The notes beneath the pieces are model-generated. The model had not been told where the DNA came from. It worked only from the letters and a program-made list of their open reading frames with translations, and ran no database searches. Source: Prosthecobacter sp. (lineage in GTDB: Bacteria > Verrucomicrobiota > Verrucomicrobiia > Verrucomicrobiales > Verrucomicrobiaceae). Taken from it: a DNA stretch of 64,000 nt. Shown piece by piece: positions 55,664 through 64,000 of the stretch (position 1 is its first letter; every line of letters begins with the position of its first letter). Made by a program: the position numbers and the translations under genes. The DNA is taken from contig NZ_JAGRPF010000220.1 in assembly GCF_020439865.1 (NCBI RefSeq), positions 1 through 64,000 on the forward strand, read 5' to 3'.

Positions 55664-57427
55664 TCATTTGGCGCCCGCGGGAGTCAGGGCACGGATCTGT
55701 TTGTCGAGGCCGTCGAAGGACTCGGAAAGCTGGCGCAGGCGCTCGACATGCGTGGCCTGCTCGCGCTCCAGATGCACGGCGCTGGCCTGGGCGGGGTTCA
55801 GCGTGTCGAGGAACTTGGTGAAGATCCCGGTGACGTCCTCGGTGACCTGCTTGGACAGCATCTCGCGGAGCGTGATGGAGGACTCTTCGAGCTTGTCGAG
55901 GATGGCGTTGCGGGCCGTGCTCAACCGCACCTGGGTGAGGAGATAAACGACGGCGAGCAACAGCACGCCCGCTCCGGCGGCGATGCCCGCGCTCATCGGC
56001 CCGTCCAACCAGCCGCTCACGGCGGTCGCGATTACCACGGGCAGAATGAGCCGTGGCAGCCAGCGAGCGGTCACGCGTGCGCTTTCGAGTCCGGGTTCAA
56101 TGTGTTCATCAAGCTGCAGGCCGATGACGAAGCGGCGCAGCGAAGAATCGACATGGGTGCCAAACCGGCGGCGCAACTCGCTCTCCTCCTCGCCGTAGTC
56201 ATGCGACGGCATGATCACATCCACGGGAAACAAAACGCCGCGCCCCTGGGCATACATGAAGCGCTCGAATTGATGCACATCCTCCTCCAGCACGAGGCTG
56301 ACCTGCCGCCAGCGGTCGCCGGTTCGATGCTGCAATTCCTGAAACAGGCGGTGGTCGAGGCTCTGCTGACGCACCTCGGAGCCTTCGTCATCGAGTGGTG
56401 ACCGCCGCTGAAACGCCTTGCGCGTCGCAAGCGCGTCGTTGGCGAGTCCTGCAACACGCATCACCGACTCATGATAGTCGCGTTCGGTGGCGTCGAGCGC
56501 GGGCAGGATTTTCTTCAGGGTGCGGTCCACTTGCAGTTCGCGTTCCGTCTGCAGTTCCTGCAGCACGGCTGCCTTGCGCTTCGCATTCTGCATGTTGACG
56601 GCGAAGCGATCACGCGTGGTGTCGAGAATATGACGCGCCAGCTTCATCGTACTGGCCAGCTTGTTCAGACGCGCCGTGTTGTGCCGCACGAGACCGGAGA
56701 TGTGCGCCTCCAGCGCATTGAAACCGCTGTCCTGCAGCAAACGGTCGCGGTCGATGCCCGAGCTGCGCGCGAGGAAGGCTTTTTTGGCCGAGACGGCGAA
56801 CAGCGGAAAGTCACGGCCAAAGCGCTGGCGTGTGAGCTGGCCCATGTAGTCGGTGATGACCTGGATCTCCTCCGGGCTGCGCAGATCGCTTTGCTGAAGG
56901 ACGAAGATGACGTGACGCATCCACTCGCGGTGCACCTTTTCCAGAAACTGCCACGCCGAGGCGCCCCAGGGATTCATGGCGGAGAAGACGAAGATCACCA
57001 GGTCCGCGATGGGCACGAAGCGCTCGGTGATGAGCTGATGCTCGTTCTCCACGGAGTTCGTGCCGGGCGTGTCGACAATGTGGAAGTCGCGCAGGAAATC
57101 GACGGGCGCATAGACTTCATCGAGCGTGGGAGTCACGGGAGCCACGTGATGTTCCTCGCCGTGACGGAAGAAGAGAATCTTGCCGGTGGTCGGCATCACG
57201 CCGGTGCGTGAGAAATCCTGGCCGAAGAGCGCATTGAGGAAGGTCGATTTGCCGACGTTCACCTCGCCCACGACGACAAAGACAAACGGCTCCTTCAGGC
57301 TGGCGATGAGGTTGTCGATCGTCGAAGCCGCCTCCAGGTCGCCCCCGGCCTCACGCAGCGCCGCAGCGAGAGCCAGCAGGTCCGTGCCGATGCGTGAACG
57401 CAGTTCGAAATAGTCGTCGCCAATCAT
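55664..57427 (-). CDS. Dynamin-family GTPase with membrane hairpin
   Basis: 587 residues from the ATG at 57427. P-loop GEVNVGKS (54-61), a switch Thr in GVMPTTGK, G3 IVDTPGTNS and a G4-like region QQSDLRSPEE make a GTPase of the dynamin superfamily. A helical middle region follows, and two hydrophobic helices near residues 460-510 (LILPVVIATAVSGWL and AGIAAGAGVLLLAVVYLL) form a membrane paddle. Bacterial dynamin-like proteins remodel or repair membranes. It starts 15-108 bp from the divergent membrane-protein gene. Confidence 0.88.
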   Translation of the reverse strand: MIGDDYFELRSRIGTDLLALAAALREAGGDLEAASTIDNLIASLKEPFVFVVVGEVNVGKSTFLNALFGQDFSRTGVMPTTGKILFFRHGEEHHVAPVTPTLDEVYAPVDFLRDFHIVDTPGTNSVENEHQLITERFVPIADLVIFVFSAMNPWGASAWQFLEKVHREWMRHVIFVLQQSDLRSPEEIQVITDYMGQLTRQRFGRDFPLFAVSAKKAFLARSSGIDRDRLLQDSGFNALEAHISGLVRHNTARLNKLASTMKLARHILDTTRDRFAVNMQNAKRKAAVLQELQTERELQVDRTLKKILPALDATERDYHESVMRVAGLANDALATRKAFQRRSPLDDEGSEVRQQSLDHRLFQELQHRTGDRWRQVSLVLEEDVHQFERFMYAQGRGVLFPVDVIMPSHDYGEEESELRRRFGTHVDSSLRRFVIGLQLDEHIEPGLESARVTARWLPRLILPVVIATAVSGWLDGPMSAGIAAGAGVLLLAVVYLLTQVRLSTARNAILDKLEESSITLREMLSKQVTEDVTGIFTKFLDTLNPAQASAVHLEREQATHVERLRQLSESFDGLDKQIRALTPAGAK

Positions 57428-57534
57428 GAGGGTGGCCCAAAGTGTCGCGTGGCTCTCGCACCGCAACCTTCGAGCACAGGTTTCCGCCGCATCGCTGCTT
57501 GCCGCCGCTGCGAAGCGCTCCTAATGAACGCGGA

Positions 57535-58533
57535 TTGACTGATTCGACGCCAGCACGTGAACCCTCACACGCCAAGCGCACGCCATGGTGGCTGTGGCCG
57601 CATGTGCTGAGTCTCGAAGCGCCCCTGGTGGCCGTGCTGTGGCAGCGCGCTCTGGCGCATGCGCACGGCATCCGGCTCACGCCGATGCTGGACGTGGGCC
57701 TCGCGCTTGCGTGCTGGGTCATCTATGTGCTCGACCGCACGCTGGACACGTTTTCCGTTCAGAGCAGCGGCGAGCTGGACACGCGGCATCTGTTTTACCA
57801 TCGCCACCGCCGCGTGCTGCTGCTGGGCGTGATGCCGCCGGTGCTGCTCGCCCTCGGATGGATGGCGTTCTGGGTCATTCCCCAGGGCGTGCTGTGGCAG
57901 GCGGTCGGTCTGGCGCTGCTGGTGGCGCTGTATCTCGCGTCCTTTTCGTCGCAGGGCAGCCGGGTGTCGCGGGACGTGTTCGTCTCCTGTGCGGGGCTCG
58001 GCGGCATCATCCTCATCTCGCGCATGCCGACGCCCGCGGGCTATCGCCTCACCCTCAGCCTGCTCGTGCTCGCCGTGATGGTGCTGTCGTTTCTGCGGCA
58101 GCTGGATCTTCGCATGGGGCAGGTGCTGCCGAAGGAAATCACAGCCGCGCTGCTCTTTGCCATGGGCTGCACCACCAGCACGCGCTTTCTCGCGATGCCG
58201 GAAACGATTCTCGAGCCCATTCTCGAATCTCTGCTGCTGGCGCTGCTGTTCGCCTGCAACCTCCACGGCATCTCCTGTCATGAACAAGCCGCGGACAGGA
58301 AGAACCGGCATCCGCAGCTCGTGTTCGGCACGCTGATTTTCTGCCTCGCGGTGTTCGGCTTCGCCCGGTCCGGTGTACTGGAGAACTCGCTGCGCGGCCC
58401 GGCGCTGGCAGCTTTCGGCGCCGCGGCGCTGCATTCGATGGTGCATCTGTTCCGCCGGCGCTTGTCGATCGACGCCTATCGCGTGCTCGCCGATCTCGTG
58501 CTGATCCTGCCGTTGCCTCTGGTGTGGGTGTGA
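57535..58533 (+). CDS. Multi-pass membrane protein, UbiA-like pattern
   Basis: About 332 residues if started at the TTG at 57535; a GTG at 57442 would add 31 residues of poor coding character. Eight to nine hydrophobic segments. The motif IYVLDRTLDTF (Asp-x3-Asp) and the later LPKEITAALLFAMGC segment recall UbiA-type prenyltransferases, though the second Asp-rich motif is not evident. Function therefore uncertain. It precedes the TPR gene by 38 bp. Confidence 0.7.
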   Translation: MTDSTPAREPSHAKRTPWWLWPHVLSLEAPLVAVLWQRALAHAHGIRLTPMLDVGLALACWVIYVLDRTLDTFSVQSSGELDTRHLFYHRHRRVLLLGVMPPVLLALGWMAFWVIPQGVLWQAVGLALLVALYLASFSSQGSRVSRDVFVSCAGLGGIILISRMPTPAGYRLTLSLLVLAVMVLSFLRQLDLRMGQVLPKEITAALLFAMGCTTSTRFLAMPETILEPILESLLLALLFACNLHGISCHEQAADRKNRHPQLVFGTLIFCLAVFGFARSGVLENSLRGPALAAFGAAALHSMVHLFRRRLSIDAYRVLADLVLILPLPLVWV

Positions 58534-58571
58534 TTGCGCAATTCCGCCCGCCACCCACGTTTGAAGCTGCC

Positions 58572-59201
58572 ATGAAACGACGACTTCTTCCCCTGCTGCT
58601 GCTCGGCCTGCTTTCCTCAGTCCGCGCCCAGGACAACCCCGACGCGCTGTTTCAGCAGGGTGTGGATCTGTTCTTCGCCGCGAAGCCGAAGGAGTCCGTC
58701 GCCGCATTCGACAAACTCATCGCTCTGGTGCCGCAGTCGAAGCCGCAGCTCTGGCAGCGCGGCCTCGCTCTTTACTACGCGGGCGATTTCAAAGGCGGAC
58801 GCGAGCAGTTCGAGGTGCATCAAACCGTGAACGGCAATGACGTCGAGAACGCCGCGTGGCATTTCCTCTGCATCGCCAAAGGCGAAGGCGTCGAGGCCGC
58901 GCGGAAAGTCTTCATCCCCATCGAAGGCGACTCACGCATCCCGATGAAGCAGGTGCACGAACTCTTCGCCGGCAAAGGCAGCGAGGAGGCCGTGCTCAAG
59001 GCCGCCGAGGAAGGCGAAGGCGAGCGCCTGCGCAACCACCGCTGCTACGCCCACCTCTACCTCGGCCTCTACTACGAGGCGACCGGCGACGACGCCAAGG
59101 CCAAGGAGCACATGCTCAAAGCCGCCCACGACTTCGCCATGGACCACTACATGGGCCGCGTGGCGCAGGTGCATGTGAAGATTCGCGGGTGGGAGAAGTG
59201 A
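58572..59201 (+). CDS. Exported TPR-like protein
   Basis: 209 residues from the ATG at 58572 (signal peptide LLSSVRA-Q). Helical repeats typical of TPR/NlpI-like proteins are visible: LFQQGVDLFFAAKPKESVAA, WQRGLALYYAGDFKGGREQF and AHLYLGLYYEATGDDAKAKE. It probably scaffolds periplasmic enzymes. It likely shares a transcript with the upstream membrane-protein gene. Confidence 0.82.
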   Translation: MKRRLLPLLLLGLLSSVRAQDNPDALFQQGVDLFFAAKPKESVAAFDKLIALVPQSKPQLWQRGLALYYAGDFKGGREQFEVHQTVNGNDVENAAWHFLCIAKGEGVEAARKVFIPIEGDSRIPMKQVHELFAGKGSEEAVLKAAEEGEGERLRNHRCYAHLYLGLYYEATGDDAKAKEHMLKAAHDFAMDHYMGRVAQVHVKIRGWEK

Positions 59202-59234
59202 GGGAGCGCACTGGCAGTCCGTCAGCGCCCGGCA

Positions 59235-60188
59235 CTAAGGGGTGATGCATGGGTTCACACGCTTTCGGCCCCGTCCCTTTCGCACTAACAGCCAAATCGA
59301 CGCGATCAGCAGAACCAGCAGAAGAACGATGAGAGGCCAACCTCGCCAGCCAGAGAGTTCGTTGCTGGCACCTACCTGAGAGATGGTCGTTTTGGCCCCC
59401 TTGAGTTCTGCCATCGGCGGATAGCCGGGTGGCAGCACCACCCCCAGATCAGCCAACTTGCGGCGGTAGGGCGCGGCTTCCCCACTCTTCAACCACCAGT
59501 GCTGCACTCTCTCAAACCAGCCCGGCGCTGATTTAGCCGCCGCTTTGATCTCCTCCGCCACACCAGGCTTGCGCCGCAACAAGCCCGTTAGATATCCTGC
59601 CACTTCGTATTTGATGGTCTTGGGCACGCCCAAGGTCAGTGGCGGCATCGGACCCGTCACATCCGGATTGCGGTCATCAAACAGAAAGCGCCCCAGCTCC
59701 ACGATGCTCTCGTCGTCGCCGATCACTGAAAGACTTTCGATTAGCGCCCCTCTTTGACTGTCCTTTCCTAGTACGGTCGCCAGAGTTTCGATGCGCTCTC
59801 CGAGATAGTGCGGCAGGCCGGACAGCTGCCTTAGGCGCTCCTCCGCGCGTTGTTGCACTTCCAGGTTCAACGCCCGCCGCTGCTCATCAGTGTACTGCGT
59901 CTTCTGCACTTCCTCCGGAGTGTTCCAGCGTGGATAGCCAAACTGCCGGTTTTTGGCCAGATAGTAGTAAGTAATCAGTTGATCGGCCTCTTTTGAGGCA
60001 AAGGCCTCATCGATGGGACTGAAATCGTGCTGCTGGTTGATCAAACCCCGGGCGCGTAGTTCCTCATTGAGACGCCATTGCTTGTCTTTGGTGTTGAACT
60101 GCTGGGCGAACAGCGGAACCAAACCCAAGGCGAACAGCAGGCAGAAACTTGTGAATCGTGTTGCGGTCACAACGAGTATTCCATTCAA
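59235..60188 (-). CDS. Secreted membrane-anchored protein, unknown
   Basis: 317 residues: signal peptide (VPLFA-Q), a helical extracytoplasmic part with HEAT-like features (GALIESLSVIGDDESIVELG), and a C-terminal helix WPLIVLLLVLLIASIWLLV followed by a basic stop-transfer tail (RKGRGRKR). No family recognised. It stands alone, convergent with the TPR gene. Confidence 0.72.
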   Translation of the reverse strand: MNGILVVTATRFTSFCLLFALGLVPLFAQQFNTKDKQWRLNEELRARGLINQQHDFSPIDEAFASKEADQLITYYYLAKNRQFGYPRWNTPEEVQKTQYTDEQRRALNLEVQQRAEERLRQLSGLPHYLGERIETLATVLGKDSQRGALIESLSVIGDDESIVELGRFLFDDRNPDVTGPMPPLTLGVPKTIKYEVAGYLTGLLRRKPGVAEEIKAAAKSAPGWFERVQHWWLKSGEAAPYRRKLADLGVVLPPGYPPMAELKGAKTTISQVGASNELSGWRGWPLIVLLLVLLIASIWLLVRKGRGRKRVNPCITP

Positions 60189-60375
60189 GGATCATTGAAG
60201 AAGAACCGGGCGATGGAGTCACGCTCAATTTTGTCAGGCAACCATGTCTGGCTGTCCCAGCCCCTCGGCTCTCATCTCTTGCGCATCATTGTTCCTGTCT
60301 TGTCAGAGTGGGCCGTGAGCGCAACAAGGCAGAGGATTGCATGGTAGGTTCGAGGACAAACCCATTCCCCTATCC

Positions 60376-61719
60376 ATGAAAATGCACCGTCTTTGCTCCG
60401 GCAATCATAGCAACCTCTTCGCGACCGCCCAAGGGCGTCGTGACTTCCTTCAGGTGGGGGCCATGGCGGGTCTGGGGCTCACGCTGCCGAACCTGCTCAA
60501 GCTGCAGGCCGCGGAACAGACGCTCGCCATGCCGGCGGTGGAGAGCTACAAGCCGATCGCCACATCAATCATCCACATCTATCTGCCGGGCGGGATGGCG
60601 CAGCATGAGTCCTGGGATCCGAAGCCCTTTGCCTCCCCGGATTACCGCGGACCCTTCAGCCCGATCAAGGGCGTGACCGGCGAGTATGTGGGCGAGAAGT
60701 TCGCGAACATCGCGAAGATCCTCGACAAGATCAGCATCATCCGCTCGGTGACCCACGGCGAGGCGGCGCATGAGCGTGGCACGCACAACATGTTCACCGG
60801 TTACCGCCCCAGCCCGGCGATCAAGTTCCCGAGCTTCGGCTCCATCGTCTCCCACGAGCAGGGATCGCGGAACAATCTGCCGCCCTACGTGGCGATTCCG
60901 AGCGTCTTCGCACCCGAGCAGGGCAGCGGCTACATGAGCAGCGCCTTCGGTCCCTTTGCGCTCGGCAGTGATCCGGCGGACGGCAACTTCACCGTGCGCG
61001 ATCTCGCCACACCGAAAGACATCGATCAGAAGCGCTTCGATCGTCGTCGCAGCCTGCTGGGAGCCGTGGACGAGCACTTCCGCAGCACCGAGAAATCGGA
61101 TGGTCTCGCCGCGATGGACAAATTCTACACGGCCGCCTACAACCTGATCAGCAGCCAGCAGGCGCGTGAGGCCTTCAACCTCGCCTCCGAACCGGCCAAG
61201 CTGCGCGATGAGTACGGCCGCAACGCCGCAGGTCAGCGCTTCCTGCTCTCCCGTCGTCTTGTCGAGGCCGGCGTGCGCATGGTTTCCGTAAACTTCGGCG
61301 GCTGGGACCACCACTCGAACATCAAAGGCGCGTTTGAAAGCCAGGCGCCGCAGTTTGACCAGGCCTTCGCACGCCTGATCAAGGATCTCGACGAACGCGG
61401 CATGCTGGACACCACGCTGGTGCTCGTCAGCTCCGAATTCGGCCGCACGCCGAAGATCAACAGCACCAACGGCCGCGACCACTACCCGCGCGTCTTCTCC
61501 GTGGCGATGGCCGGTGGCGGCGTGAAGAAAGGTTTCGTCTATGGCAAGTCCGACGCCCTCGGTGGTGAGCCGGATGAAAACCCCGTCGGTCCCGAAGATC
61601 TCGCCCGCACGATGTACCGTCTGCTCGGCATCAACGCCAGCAAGCGCATCGTCGTGGAAAACGTCCGGCCGGTGGACATCGTCAACGGCGGTCGTCTGAT
61701 CAACGAGCTGATCGCGTAA
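60376..61719 (+). CDS. Tat-exported DUF1501 protein
   Basis: 447 residues from the ATG at 60376. Tat signal RRDFLQVGAMAGLGLTLPNL. DUF1501 features are IIHIYLPGGMAQHESWDPKP, SVTHGEAAHERGTHNMFTGY, NFGGWDHHSNIKG and VLVSSEFGRTPKINSTNGRD. The fold belongs to the alkaline phosphatase/sulfatase superfamily. Its usual partner, a DUF1549/DUF1553 cytochrome protein, is not adjacent here, so it is an orphan member. Confidence 0.92.
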   Translation: MKMHRLCSGNHSNLFATAQGRRDFLQVGAMAGLGLTLPNLLKLQAAEQTLAMPAVESYKPIATSIIHIYLPGGMAQHESWDPKPFASPDYRGPFSPIKGVTGEYVGEKFANIAKILDKISIIRSVTHGEAAHERGTHNMFTGYRPSPAIKFPSFGSIVSHEQGSRNNLPPYVAIPSVFAPEQGSGYMSSAFGPFALGSDPADGNFTVRDLATPKDIDQKRFDRRRSLLGAVDEHFRSTEKSDGLAAMDKFYTAAYNLISSQQAREAFNLASEPAKLRDEYGRNAAGQRFLLSRRLVEAGVRMVSVNFGGWDHHSNIKGAFESQAPQFDQAFARLIKDLDERGMLDTTLVLVSSEFGRTPKINSTNGRDHYPRVFSVAMAGGGVKKGFVYGKSDALGGEPDENPVGPEDLARTMYRLLGINASKRIVVENVRPVDIVNGGRLINELIA

Positions 61720-61740
61720 GCGAACCGAGAACAGACGCGT

Positions 61741-63216
61741 TCACAGGCTGAACCCGTTCGCTTGAAACATGTCCCGCACCTGCGTCTCGATCGTCTCGAG
61801 TGTGCGGTCTCCAAGCAGGATGTTGAGATGCTTCGCGCAGACGGCGTCCGGATCGGTGTTGTCTGGCGGTTCGGGCTCTTTGGGCGGTTCCGGTGGAGGC
61901 GCCGGTGGCGCAAGGTTCTTCGGATAGGAGAAACGGCCGTTGCCGAGATCCTGAACGCCGGGCTTCTGCATGAAGAGCTTCATCTCGGCGCGGTAGGCAT
62001 CATAAGCAGGCCGCAGCTTGTCGAGTTCGGCGTTGTGGGCCTTCACCTGCTCCCAGAACGCGGGCCATTTCTTTTTCTCCTCATGCAGGGCGTCGAAGTA
62101 CTGCATCAGGCGTTTGCCACCATTCTCATGCACGAAGAAATACGCCAGGATATGGGAGGAGCGGTAGCGACCTGCGAGCTGCTCCATCGAAGGAGGCAGC
62201 TGATTGAAAACCTGCCCGTTTCGACTCTTCCGGTCGGACACCTGAGTGCTGGTGATCTCGTTGCGGGTGCTGATGTCCGTGGTGTAGCCCCACAGGTCTT
62301 TCACACCAATCCACCCGGCCTGATACCGTGAACCGAGCAGCCCACGCCGGCGAGACCCAGATTGCTTCGCCTGAAAGGCAGATCCATCAGAGGCGACGGA
62401 GAACATGCCGCCCTTATAGCCGATGTTCGACGTGTACTCCGCCAGGCCCTCGATCAACCACACCGGCATGTAAGGCAGATACTCGTGCATCATCTGATGC
62501 GTGATCTCGTGAGTGATGGTGTCGTTGTTGATTTCGCCTTTTCGATAGTAGGCACCATTCGCGCCGACGGTGTCGGAGATGCCGAGTTCGGCGAAGGGCA
62601 TGCGGAAGACCTTGTCTTTGCGCACATACACGCCCGCAGACCACGTCGGTGCACCCGAGGCGAGGTACTGGTCGCGTGTGGCAAACAGCTCGGCCTGAAA
62701 CTTCTTCCGCCCTTCCTCCGGTCTTGGCACGATGCCCCAGGGCATCAGCCGAACCAGTTCGTAGGTGCTTTCGAAGGCACGACAGACATCCTTCATCAAA
62801 ATGGCGCCCAGTTTGGCGCTGGTCTTGAACTGGAAGTGACCGGACTCGTAGATGCACTCACCCGGCTCCTCCTTCACCACCTTGATGTTCATGTAGAGCA
62901 TCGGCTCCTTCACTTCCGTCGGCATGCGTCGTTTGTCCCAGGGGATGCGAGCGGCATCCGCAGGATCGACGACACTGACGACGGCTTTCGACGCGTTCAA
63001 CCTCACCCAGGTTTGATCATCGGCGGAGAGGCTCGTCAGAGGCACCGAGGCCGGCTGACCGTTGGTCAGGATCAACGTGACGTTGCCGTCCTTGATGCCG
63101 CCAAACGTGGCTTCGATCTGCTTCCCCTGTGCATTGGTCCACGAGCGCGGCTCACTCATCGCGAGAGAACAAACCATCAGGCTCAGCAGAGCCAGGGTGA
63201 ATGGGCGCAGGATCAT
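61741..63216 (-). CDS. Secreted SHD1-domain metalloprotease-like protein
   Basis: 491 residues from the ATG at 63216, with a signal peptide (SLAMS-E). Residues 24-76 are an SHD1-type beta domain (RSWTNAQGKQIEATFGGIKD). The central region contains HEITH (236-240), a gluzincin zinc-binding motif, followed by WLIEGLAEYTSN with the third-ligand Glu. The C-terminus has a Pro-rich linker (PPAPPPEPPKEPEPPDN) and a short helical tail. This is the DUF1570-like putative peptidase group, exported, substrate unknown. Confidence 0.82.
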   Translation of the reverse strand: MILRPFTLALLSLMVCSLAMSEPRSWTNAQGKQIEATFGGIKDGNVTLILTNGQPASVPLTSLSADDQTWVRLNASKAVVSVVDPADAARIPWDKRRMPTEVKEPMLYMNIKVVKEEPGECIYESGHFQFKTSAKLGAILMKDVCRAFESTYELVRLMPWGIVPRPEEGRKKFQAELFATRDQYLASGAPTWSAGVYVRKDKVFRMPFAELGISDTVGANGAYYRKGEINNDTITHEITHQMMHEYLPYMPVWLIEGLAEYTSNIGYKGGMFSVASDGSAFQAKQSGSRRRGLLGSRYQAGWIGVKDLWGYTTDISTRNEITSTQVSDRKSRNGQVFNQLPPSMEQLAGRYRSSHILAYFFVHENGGKRLMQYFDALHEEKKKWPAFWEQVKAHNAELDKLRPAYDAYRAEMKLFMQKPGVQDLGNGRFSYPKNLAPPAPPPEPPKEPEPPDNTDPDAVCAKHLNILLGDRTLETIETQVRDMFQANGFSL

Positions 63217-63339
63217 GACGTGGAAACCATGCCGGAGGAAAACGGTCGCTGACAAGATCAAAATGGGGCTCCGCTCAATCATCCTCTTTTCAGAGCATCA
63301 AAAGTGCGCATTCTCCCCGCGGTTCGAATTTGAACCCCC

Positions 63340-63918
63340 ATGGAAGCAGTCAACATCCAGTTCGCACCCGCGACAGGCACCGAGGAAGAGTGGAACGAGG
63401 CGTATGCGCGCCTCGCCGACTACTTTCGTTCCTACCAGCTTCACAACCGGATCCGGCGCACGCAGCTGATCCTCGAAACCCTGCGCAACGCCGCCAAGGC
63501 GCATTCCGACGATCCCTCGCGCACGCCGACAGCGCATTCGATCGAGCAGGCGCGCCTCATGCTGCGCGAGTGGCTGGGTTCGATTTACAGCGATCTCAAT
63601 CTCAACGAAGCGCAGCTCGAGGCCACGGGCCGTCTGGGCTTCCATCTCGCCGGCGGTCCCACACGCTGGCCGCAGTTCTTTCTCGATGAACAGAACATGC
63701 CCGACGACATGGCCGAGGCCATGCGTTCCGCCATCCGTACTTCCGGTCCGGGGATGCAGGTGAGCAAAATGACACCGCGTGACATCGACCTCGGCATGTT
63801 CACCGACGTGGCGGACGACACCTTCGACCGCCTGGGCCGTCATCCGGTCCTGCGCTACTCGGTGCTGGCCGTCATCGTCGCCAGCGTGCTGGGCTACCTC
63901 TATTCCCTCTTCACATGA
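63340..63918 (+). CDS. Tail-anchored protein, unknown
   Basis: 192 residues: a helical soluble domain and a single C-terminal membrane helix (YSVLAVIVASVLGYLYSLF) with almost nothing after it, so the body should face the cytoplasm. No family recognised. Its stop overlaps the start of the next gene by ATGA. Confidence 0.75.
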   Translation: MEAVNIQFAPATGTEEEWNEAYARLADYFRSYQLHNRIRRTQLILETLRNAAKAHSDDPSRTPTAHSIEQARLMLREWLGSIYSDLNLNEAQLEATGRLGFHLAGGPTRWPQFFLDEQNMPDDMAEAMRSAIRTSGPGMQVSKMTPRDIDLGMFTDVADDTFDRLGRHPVLRYSVLAVIVASVLGYLYSLFT

Positions 63919-64000
63919 GCGTCCCCGTCGGCAGCCAGACCGCGAACATCGCGATGACCGTCGGCATGCCGCCAAAGCACATCTCGCGCACCCGGCGCGC
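63915..64000 (+). CDS. Start of a gene cut by the window end
   Basis: An ATG overlapping the upstream stop (ATGA) opens a frame reading MSVPVGSQTANIAM onward without a stop to the window end. About 28 residues are visible, too few to name a family. The coupling suggests it works with the tail-anchored protein. Confidence 0.55.
   Translation, partial: MSVPVGSQTANIAMTVGMPPKHISRTRR

Noticed and set aside
57442-57534. GTG start for the UbiA-like membrane protein
   Set aside because: It lies 15 bp from the divergent GTPase start and adds Arg/Pro-rich residues of poor coding character; a later TTG is preferred, though not proven.

Overview
The window reads as a chromosome segment of a Verrucomicrobiota bacterium, most likely from a Prosthecobacter/Verrucomicrobiaceae-like lineage. 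The basis is the gene content: many secreted type I sulfatases, a planctomycete-type cytochrome c protein (DUF1587/1592/1588/1585) paired with a DUF1552 protein, DUF1501, DUF1080 and DUF4838 proteins, many Sec and Tat signal peptides, GC-rich coding and monomeric NADP isocitrate dehydrogenase. The assignment is an inference; there is no rRNA here.

Positions 1-13.5 kb hold a sulfatase array: six sulfatases on the plus strand (the first cut by the window edge), interrupted by a minus-strand SulP anion transporter and a secreted beta-helix protein, and followed by a secreted esterase. From 13.5 to 25 kb come periplasmic scavenging genes: an NHL propeller, a BNR sialidase-like protein, an M14 peptidase-like protein, a PQQ-type propeller with EF-hands, a sugar-acid unit (galactonate dehydratase-like enzyme plus MFS carrier), a cytoplasmic ceramidase-like protein and a five-bladed-propeller glycosidase-like protein.

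From 26 to 35 kb the minus strand carries isocitrate dehydrogenase, a DUF4838 protein, an alpha/beta hydrolase, a second BNR protein and an ECF sigma factor fused to a membrane domain. From 35 to 42 kb lie an SMP-30-like lactonase, the cytochrome/DUF1552 pair and a second propeller glycosidase-like protein. From 42 to 46 kb is a three-gene cluster of unrecognised secreted proteins (one coiled coil, one TPR).

From 47 to 54 kb there is a decayed sulfatase, an unknown secreted protein, and a five-gene minus-strand operon (sulfatase, unknown secreted protein, metallophosphoesterase, secreted ceramidase-like protein, DUF1080 protein) in which all four junctions are ATGA overlaps. From 54 to 64 kb the region is more housekeeping in character: tRNA-Cys with a strong promoter that overlaps the queG stop codon, queG, a dynamin-like GTPase, a UbiA-like membrane protein, TPR and membrane proteins, an orphan DUF1501 protein, an SHD1 metalloprotease-like protein and a tail-anchored protein.

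Taken together, most of the window looks like a machine for stripping sulfate and ester groups from complex polysaccharides or glycolipids outside the cytoplasm, cutting the glycans and importing sugar acids. Three gene remnants (a sulfatase, a BNR protein, and a short unidentified C-terminus) show that this repertoire turns over. All functions are read from motifs and family resemblance by eye; no database search was run.
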